Shown: one piece after another, positions 58,109-64,000 of the stretch
Position numbering within the stretch: position 1 is the first letter of the stretch
How the letters are laid out: every line of letters begins with the position of its first letter
NCBI RefSeq assembly: GCF_010671925.1
Contig: NZ_JAAHIH010000003.1
Span: forward strand, 310,001 to 374,000
Reading direction: 5' to 3'
Length of the DNA: 64,000 bases
Source of the DNA: Moorena sp. SIOASIH
Lineage (GTDB): Bacteria > Cyanobacteriota > Cyanobacteriia > Cyanobacteriales > Coleofasciculaceae
The notes under the pieces: model-generated
The model's database searches: none
What the model saw: the letters and a program-made list of their open reading frames with translations, nothing else
Told to the model about the DNA's origin: nothing
Translations under genes and position numbers: made by a program

Positions 58109-59353
58109 ATGGTAGAAAAAGCTTACCGTTACCGTTTATACCCAACCCCTGAACAGGAGACTCTGTTGAGGAGAACCCTAGGCTGTGTAAGACTTGTTTA
58201 CAACAAAGCATTAGATGCTAGAACAAAAGGATGGTACGAACATCAAAAACGAATTAGTTATAAATAAACTTCCTCAATGTTGACAGGATGGAAACAACAG
58301 GATGACTTGTTTTTTATGAATGAAGTCAGTTGTGTTCCACTTCAACAAGGATTGAGGCATCTACAAAATGCTTTTACTAATTTCTTTGCAGGTCGTGCTA
58401 AGTATCCGAACTTTAAGAAGAAACGCAACGGTGGTAGTGCAGAATTTACAAAATCAGCATTTAAATGGAAAGATGGTCAAATCTATCTTGCTAAATGCAA
58501 AGAACCTTTGCCTATTCGTTGGAGTCGTCAATTACCTGCAAACTGCAATCCAAGTACCGTTACAGTCAGCTTAGATCAATCCGAACGGTGGCATATCTCA
58601 ATTAGGTTCAATGACCCTAGAGACTTGAGCTTGCCTTTAACGGATAAACAAATTGGTTTTGATCTAGGAATTTCCAGTCTAATTACAACCAGCGACGGAG
58701 ATAAAATTACCAACCCCAAGCATTTTAAAAGGCTCAAAAAAAGACTGGGTAAATACCAAAAAGCTTTGTCGCGAAAACAAAAAGGATCTAACAATCGTGA
58801 AAAGGCAAGGTTAAAGGTGGCCAGGATACACGCAAAGATCAAGGACGCTAGAAGAGATTTTACTCACAAGCTAACCACTCAACTGGTCAGAGAAAACCAA
58901 TTGATTGCGTTTGAGGATTTAGCTGTAAAAAACATGGTCAAAAATCACAAACTAGCTCAGGTAATCAGTGATGCTAATTGGGCAGAAATAATCCGTCAGG
59001 TTAAGTACAAGTCAGAGTGGTACAACCGGAAAGCTGTTTCGATTGATAGATGGTTCCCCAGTAGCAAGTTGTGTTCTGCATGTTTGAATTGCGTCGGATC
59101 TTTACCACTAAACATCCGGGAATGGGACTGCCCATCTTGTAACACTCACCATGTTCGCGTAGCGGCTCCTACGGAGCATCGCGATATCAACGCATCAATT
59201 AATATTTTGGCGGCAGGGCTTGCCGTGTCAGTCTGTGGAGCGACTGTAAGACCCGTTCGCGTAGCGTCGCCTACGGCGAAAGAGAGTAAGTCTCGGAAGG
59301 CTAGTGCGAAAAACTCCCCCAAGGGGAGAAGGAAACAGAAACCTAAGTCGTGA
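58109..59353 (+). pseudogene. tnpB: tnpB with early stop codon and palindrome inserts
   Basis: Starts MVEKAYRYRLYPTPEQETLL at 58109. A TAA at 58265-58267 (after ISYK) breaks the frame; the rest continues in the same frame from TSSMLTGWK. The RuvC residues are kept (IGFDLGISS, IAFEDLAVKNM, RDINASINI) as is the zinc finger. Two GTTCGCGTAGCG-type palindromes are inserted in frame near 59154-59180 (VRVAAPTEH) and 59253-59278 (VRVASPTAK). An ATG at 58277 could allow a protein lacking the first 56 residues. No tnpA. Confidence 0.85.
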
Positions 59354-59360
59354 GTCGCGA

Positions 59361-59405
59361 GGTACCCCCGCTATAATCTACAATTTAGCGGTGGGAAGAT
59401 GTCAA
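59361..59405 (+). mobile_element. tnpB right-end hairpin
   Basis: CCCCCGCTATAATCTACAAT then TTAGCGGTGGG, followed by AAGATGTCAA, seven bases after the tnpB stop. Same loop as at 41861 and 61150. Confidence 0.6.
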
Positions 59406-59907
59406 CGTGAGCTTTTACGATGAAGTAGCGAGCCGCATTGAGACAATCAAGCATAGTTAGACTCGCAAATCTAATGTAAATAACCTTTAATGGTAGCAAT
59501 TTATATTAATTGCTTGTGTATATCATTATAACTAAAACTACGTCAATAGTACAATTATACTACTAAACTAGGCAAGCTGTTCGCGTAGCGTGGCCGTTCG
59601 CGTAGCGTGGCCAAAAGGCCAAAAGGCCATCGATAGCAATCCGATTTGAGTGGTAAAACACCAGAACAGGGAGATAGGGGGAAGAAGGGGAAGAATTTTT
59701 CCATTGGTTTTTGTTCACAAATTAATTACTATCGGGCTGGATCAGGTACAGGGAAATCTAGCTTGATGGGATTACTCTCAAATAACTATCAATATGGAGC
59801 AAGAGGACTCACGTTATACCCATCGGGTTAGCGTGAGGTGAATTGCGGTCAGAAGCTTAGTTCTACTCAAGTGGCATTCCTGGATAGAATTATGTTATAA
59901 TTTAAAT
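59406..59907. other. Intergenic region between two tnpB loci
   Basis: Two GTTCGCGTAGCGTGGCC palindromes in tandem (about 59579-59624). A short frame (59646-59831) includes AGSGTGKSSLMGLL, which looks like a Walker A site but has no other ATPase motif; it may be a gene fragment or chance. A TTATAATTTAAAT promoter-like box precedes the next tnpB. Confidence 0.45.
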
Positions 59908-61143
59908 ATGCTAAGACTAACCTACGAGTACAAACTGATTCCTTCCCAAAAACAAATCGCCGTCATTGAAGATATATTGGCGGTTTGCAGAAAAGTGTGG
60001 AATTACGCTTTAAGGGAACGAAAAGATTGGTACAAAAGTCGAAAGTGCGCAGTTAATTATTGTTCATTACAGCATGAATATATAATTCCAGTAGATCAGC
60101 CATATCCTAACTACAAAATACAAGCTGCTAATTTAACTAAAGCCAAAAAAGCCAATCCTGAACTCAAAAGAATAAATGCTCAGGTCTTACAACAAGTTTT
60201 AAAGACTTTAGATCGAGCATTTAAAAACATGAAAGAACAAGGATATGGTTTTCCTAGATTTAAAAATCAATATCGGATGCGATCGTTTGTATTTCCTCAA
60301 TTTAAAACAAATCCAATAAATAATGAGTGGATTAAACTGCCTCAAATTGGATTAGTTAAACTGAGATTATCACGACCAATTCCAGATGGTTTTAAGATAA
60401 AGCAAGTTAGAATAGTTAGACGAGCTAGTGGTTATTTTGCAATGCTGTCTTTACAAAGTGAAGTCAGTATTCCTGATACTCCACCACGGGGTCATCCCCT
60501 TGGGATTGATGTTGGGTTAGATAAGTTTTTAGCAACTTCTGATAATCAACTAATAGAGCGACCTAGATTTTTAAAAAAGCTGCACAGTAAGCTTAAATTG
60601 CTACAACGCAGATTGAAGCTAAAGAAAAAAGGTTCCAAAAATAAACATAAACTAAATTGTCAAATAGCAAGACTTCATCAGAAAATATCAGATACCCGAA
60701 AAGATTTTCACTTTAAGTTAGCAAATTATCTTTGTGACCAGGCTGGAATGATATTTGTTGAGGACTTAGATTTCAGAACTTGGGCAAAAGGAATGTTAGG
60801 GAAACATACCCTTGATGCGGGTTTTGGTCAGTTCTTTGATATCTTAGCTTGGGTTTGTTGGAAACGAGGCGTATATTTTGGCAAAGTTGATTACAGATAT
60901 ACTAGTCAAATTTGTCCAAATTGTGGTATAAATACAGGCAAAAAAGATTTGTCTGAACGCATACACAAATGTCCTGAATGCCATTATGAAATTAACAGAG
61001 ATGTTTCAGCTGCTCAAGTGATTTGTCAACGTGGTATTACTGCGGTCGGACAGATCGTGCTAGAAAATGACTGTGTAGGCGGGCTGTCGGGGGTTTACAA
61101 CAACCTAGATAAGTGCTTTGGAAGCAGTAAACCCAAATTGTGA
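59908..61143 (+). CDS. tnpB: TnpB-type RNA-guided nuclease, intact
   Basis: 411 residues. The wedge domain opens LRLTYEYKLIPSQKQIAVIE. All three RuvC acidic sites are present: GIDVGLDKFL, MIFVEDLDFRTW and NRDVSAAQVI. The zinc finger is CPNCGIN...CPECHYE. There is no palindrome insertion, frameshift or stop. It is AT-rich compared with the others. A right-end hairpin with GATGTCAA follows within 10 bp. It is the best candidate for an active TnpB in the window. No tnpA partner. Confidence 0.92.
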   Translation: MLRLTYEYKLIPSQKQIAVIEDILAVCRKVWNYALRERKDWYKSRKCAVNYCSLQHEYIIPVDQPYPNYKIQAANLTKAKKANPELKRINAQVLQQVLKTLDRAFKNMKEQGYGFPRFKNQYRMRSFVFPQFKTNPINNEWIKLPQIGLVKLRLSRPIPDGFKIKQVRIVRRASGYFAMLSLQSEVSIPDTPPRGHPLGIDVGLDKFLATSDNQLIERPRFLKKLHSKLKLLQRRLKLKKKGSKNKHKLNCQIARLHQKISDTRKDFHFKLANYLCDQAGMIFVEDLDFRTWAKGMLGKHTLDAGFGQFFDILAWVCWKRGVYFGKVDYRYTSQICPNCGINTGKKDLSERIHKCPECHYEINRDVSAAQVICQRGITAVGQIVLENDCVGGLSGVYNNLDKCFGSSKPKL

Positions 61144-61149
61144 AGTTTG

Positions 61150-61194
61150 GGAATCCCCCGTTATAATATCTGATTTAACGGGGGAGGATGTCAA
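61150..61194 (+). mobile_element. tnpB right-end hairpin
   Basis: CCCCCGTTATAATATCTGAT then TTAACGGGGG, followed by AGGATGTCAA. The guide of the TnpB RNA would follow directly (TGCGCTGAAAATACTC). Confidence 0.65.
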
Positions 61195-61583
61195 TGCGCT
61201 GAAAATACTCTTGGACTAAGATGCCTCAAGTAGTGGCATTGGTGAATATCGGAATCCAAAGGATAGTTGCGTCAGTTACCAATTAAGTAGTGGGACAAAC
61301 GTTTTGATAACTGTGTTAACTTTGGTTAAGTTAACTCAAACCTAATCAGCTATAAAGATGGTTCGTATTTTACATTTCTTAATATAATTTCATTTATTTA
61401 TTGATTTCCGACTAATTACCAAGTACTAATTACTAAGTACTACTTAATAAGTACTAATTACCAAGTACTAATTACCAAGTACTAATTACCAATTACCAAT
61501 CCGTCTTGGAGCAGGTACAAAAGCATCTAGACTTGAGTCAGCACTGACAAACAAGTAAAACCTACTCTTGAGGAGGGTTTGCA
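61195..61583. other. Intergenic region upstream of mgtE
   Basis: AT-rich, with an imperfect CAAGTACTAATTAC tandem array at about 61419-61498. No gene. A GAGGAGGG ribosome site lies just before mgtE. Confidence 0.5.
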
Positions 61584-62975
61584 TTGACTGAAAACCAAAT
61601 TTCCCTCCAGACAATCTCGCGTAGTGAACTGCGACAGCTGGTGCGTTCTCAACTGCAGATACTGCTGGAGCAAGGTAATCTTCAGGGTGCTAAGCAAGTG
61701 CTGGTACCAGTACAACCAGTAGACATTGCGGAAGCGATTGAAGGATTACCAGAAGCAATGCAAGTGATTGCCTTCCGCTTATTGTCTAAATCTGAGGCCA
61801 TTGAGGTGTATGAAAATCTTGACTCCAGTGTCCAACAGTCTCTAGTTGAGAAGTTTAAACATCAGGAGGTACTGGATATCGTAGATAAGATGTCGCCAGA
61901 TGATCGAGCGAAGTTGTTTGATGAGTTACCAGCTAAGGTAGTCCGACGCTTGCAGTCACAGTTAAGTCCCAAGGAGCGCCGAGCGACAGCTCTGCTCTTG
62001 GGGTATGAGGAGGGAACAGCAGGGCGAATCATGACCCCTGAATATATTTCCCTCAAGGAAAACTTGACGGTTAGCGAGACATTGGATCAAATTCGTAGCT
62101 TAGCCAAAACCTCGGAAGTCGTATATTACCTATATATAACTGATAACTCTCGACATTTGACTGGGATTGTTTCCCTGCGGGATTTGGTGATTTCTTCCAC
62201 CGAGACCACCATGGGTGAAATTATGACTCGTGATGTGGTTTATGTCCATACCTATGCAGACCAGGAAGAGGTAGCACGGATGATCCAACGCTATGATTTT
62301 CTGGCTGTACCAGTGGTTGACCGGGAGCAGCGTCTAGTGGGTATTGTCACTGTGGATGATGTGATTGATATCTTGGAGCAGGAAGCAACAGAAGATATGT
62401 ACGCGGTCGGTGGTGGTGTCCAATCGGAGGGGGATAATTATTTTCAAACCAATTTATTCACAGTTGCCCGCCGACGGGTAGTTTGGTTATTTGTCTTGTT
62501 ACTCACTAATACGGTTACGGGTACGATCATAAAGTCCCAAGAGTCTATTTTGCAGCAGGTTGTTGCCCTAGCAGCTTTTATCCCTTTACTTACTGGCACT
62601 GGTGGTAATGTGGGCGCTCAGTCTTCTACGGTGGTGATTCGCGGCTTAAATACTGATGAAATTCGTGACTTAGGCCCCGGTCAAGTGATTTGGCGAGAGG
62701 CACTGGCGGGGTTATTACTAGGAGTAATTCTGGGTACGATGGCCACTGGATGGGCTTACTGGTTACAAGGAGATTTTTTAGTAGCCCTCTCGGTGGGAAC
62801 GAGTCTGATTGCGATCGCACTTTTAGCATCAGTTGCCGGTTCAGCCCTACCGTTTCTGTTCCGTCACCTAGGCTTAGACCCAGCTCTGATGTCCGCACCA
62901 TTCATTACAACAGTTGTTGATGTCTTAGGTGTGCTGATTTATTTCAATATAGCTAAATCAGTCTTAGGGCTTTAG
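61584..62975 (+). CDS. mgtE: Magnesium transporter MgtE
   Basis: 463 residues from TTG, chosen because GAGGAGGG lies 7 bases upstream. The N-terminal helical superhelix (about 15-135, with KMSPDDRAKLFDELP), two CBS domains (about 140-270, with GIVTVDDVIDILEQE) and a C-terminal five-span membrane pore (TGTGGNVGAQSSTVVIRGL) give the complete MgtE order. The CBS part senses magnesium and closes the channel. Intact. Confidence 0.95.
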   Translation: MTENQISLQTISRSELRQLVRSQLQILLEQGNLQGAKQVLVPVQPVDIAEAIEGLPEAMQVIAFRLLSKSEAIEVYENLDSSVQQSLVEKFKHQEVLDIVDKMSPDDRAKLFDELPAKVVRRLQSQLSPKERRATALLLGYEEGTAGRIMTPEYISLKENLTVSETLDQIRSLAKTSEVVYYLYITDNSRHLTGIVSLRDLVISSTETTMGEIMTRDVVYVHTYADQEEVARMIQRYDFLAVPVVDREQRLVGIVTVDDVIDILEQEATEDMYAVGGGVQSEGDNYFQTNLFTVARRRVVWLFVLLLTNTVTGTIIKSQESILQQVVALAAFIPLLTGTGGNVGAQSSTVVIRGLNTDEIRDLGPGQVIWREALAGLLLGVILGTMATGWAYWLQGDFLVALSVGTSLIAIALLASVAGSALPFLFRHLGLDPALMSAPFITTVVDVLGVLIYFNIAKSVLGL

Positions 62976-62995
62976 CATCAAAGGCAAAAGACAAA

Positions 62996-63165
62996 AGGGA
63001 ACAGGGAACAGGGAACAGGGAACAGGCAACAGGCAAAAGACAAAAGGCAAAAGGCAAAAGGCAACAGGCAACAGGCAACAGGCAACAGGCAACAGGCAAC
63101 AGGCAACAGGCAACAGGCAACAGGCAACAGGCAACAGGCAACAGGCAACAGGCAACAGGCAACAA
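62996..63165. repeat. ACAGGCA/AAAGGCA heptamer array
   Basis: About 23 units of 7 bp (GGGAACA, GGCAACA and AAAGGCA variants) after mgtE. Cys- and Leu-rich ORFs on the other strand are artefacts of the repeat. Confidence 0.9.
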
Positions 63166-63451
63166 AAAACCATAATCTGTACTTAAAATTGTAGCAAACC
63201 GCTAAAATTAACTGTATAATTAAATTGATAACTATGGCTGAGTGAACAAGTCGTAACCCTTGATTTATTAAGGTTTTGAGGACTATTCAAAATTCATAAA
63301 GTGGAAGAAATAAGTCGAATCTCTATCAAAACTAATGCATTTAATTGAACTGATGTTTGTGAAAGTTCCACCCGGTTAAACCTCTTGCCTATTGCTAGCA
63401 TGCCTATTGCCTATTGCCTCTCCTCACCAAAACTTTTTCACCAATCCCTAA
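63166..63451. other. Intergenic region after the heptamer array
   Basis: Contains TGCCTATTGCC partial heptamers at about 63390-63420. No gene. Confidence 0.5.
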
Positions 63452-64000
63452 TTAACAGTCCTGGTTCCAGTACTTATAAATGGCATAAGCCAGAGTAACT
63501 ACACCGGTAACAATGGCCGATTCATCCACAGCAAACAGAGGATGGTGCAGTGGGTAGTTTAGTTTATTTTGGAATCCAACCCCGAGGCGGAACATGCTGC
63601 CGGGAGCGTGTTGTAGATAAACCGAGAAATCTTCCGCACCCATAGAGGCTTCGGGTATGATTAAAACGCGATCGCTTCCCCAAGCTTCCTTAGCTGCTGC
63701 TTCCAACAACTGAGTTAAGGCTAAGTCATTTTGTACTGATGGTACTCCCCGCTGATAGTTGATGTGATAGCGAGCGCCATAAGCATTACAGACATTGGCC
63801 ACAATCTTTTCAATCCAATCCGGTAGACCAGCATAGGTTTGGGGATGAAGCGATCGCACTGTTCCTACTAGTTGCACTTGGTCAGCAATAATATTCGGAG
63901 CTCGCCCACCACTAATTTGTCCAATTGTCAAGACCATAGGGTGTAATGGGTTCTGGGTGCGACTAATAGCTTGTTGGAGGGTGGTAATCACCTGGGCAGC
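63452..64000 (-). CDS. M20-family amidohydrolase, C-terminal part
   Basis: The gene runs off the right edge; the last 182 codons are in view. MGAEDFSVYLQHAPGSMFRL (metal-binding Glu-Asp) and the late LNYPLHHPLFAVDESAI His motif mark the M20D group (N-acyl amino acid or hippurate-type hydrolases). The dimerisation domain is seen as TIGQISGGRAPNIIADQVQL. The catalytic N-terminal metal site is out of view. The first visible residues, AAQVITTL, continue the frame beyond 64000. Confidence 0.88.
   Translation of the reverse strand, partial: AAQVITTLQQAISRTQNPLHPMVLTIGQISGGRAPNIIADQVQLVGTVRSLHPQTYAGLPDWIEKIVANVCNAYGARYHINYQRGVPSVQNDLALTQLLEAAAKEAWGSDRVLIIPEASMGAEDFSVYLQHAPGSMFRLGVGFQNKLNYPLHHPLFAVDESAIVTGVVTLAYAIYKYWNQDC

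Noticed and set aside
59646..59831. Walker A-like AGSGTGKSS in a short ORF as an ATPase gene
   Set aside because: Only 61 codons with no Walker B or other motif; could be a fragment or chance, so not called as a gene.
62953..63173. Cys/Leu-rich ORFs on the minus strand after mgtE
   Set aside because: They are a heptamer array read in frame, with no gene-like composition.

Overview
The window reads as chromosome from a filamentous, non-model cyanobacterium. The evidence is cyanobacterial or plastid-type genes (ycf33/DUF751, ycf54, a hetP-family gene, DUF4327, DUF3143, a cyanobacterial-type rnpB), many HIP1-like GCGATCGC sites, heptamer short tandem repeats between genes, and many copies of a GTTCGCGTAGCGTGGCC palindrome. 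Such repeat load and IS200/IS605-type tnpB content suggest a large genome of the Moorena/Lyngbya kind; that genus guess is inference.

Layout. 0.3-6.4 kb: a secreted-type metalloprotease, a thermonuclease-like protein, a tnpB gene with lost catalytic residues, and a deoxyhypusine-synthase-like gene. 6.9-15.1 kb: rpsD, moaA, an alpha/beta hydrolase, cbiD, guaA and a PEP-CTERM protein, separated by minisatellites and small non-autonomous elements. 15-26.8 kb: a repeat-rich stretch with two PilZ proteins, a hetP-family gene, an ISL3-like MITE with target duplication, a decayed IS5-type element, hemJ, an intact-looking tnpB and three small conserved cyanobacterial genes. 26.8-39.8 kb: dense housekeeping DNA: GH3 glycosidase, rbfA, ycf33, clpC, rimI, lysA, cdaA-uppS, DUF3143, a DnaJ protein, an O-antigen ligase-like protein and a YaaW-like protein.

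39.8-43.6 kb is the strangest part. It has almost no intact coding sequence. It holds two related stem-loop elements whose stems differ but remain self-complementary, a tnpB-end remnant, degenerate tRNA-like pieces on the minus strand, a broken DUF167 gene and a frameshifted tnpB. 43.6-50.5 kb returns to core genes: desaturase, pdxJ, ycf54, a PAP2-like gene, the prenyl diphosphate synthase, folD, a lipoprotein and a Nudix hydrolase. 50.5-55.2 kb is an AT-rich accessory island: a ribbon-helix-helix gene and a decayed paralogue, two unknown genes, a 74-bp direct repeat and a tyrosine recombinase. 55.2-64 kb has an oxidoreductase carrying an in-frame minisatellite, rnc, rnpB, two more tnpB loci, mgtE and the end of an M20 amidohydrolase.

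Functional links visible from layout: cdaA and uppS are 5 bp apart and just downstream of lysA, which groups c-di-AMP synthesis with cell-wall precursor supply. The minus-strand ycf33-rbfA-GH3 genes and rnc-oxidoreductase pair look co-transcribed. folD, the prenyl synthase and the PAP2-like gene follow each other on the minus strand. No CRISPR array, cas gene, rRNA operon or confident intact tRNA was seen. All homology statements are from motif recognition by eye; no database search was run.
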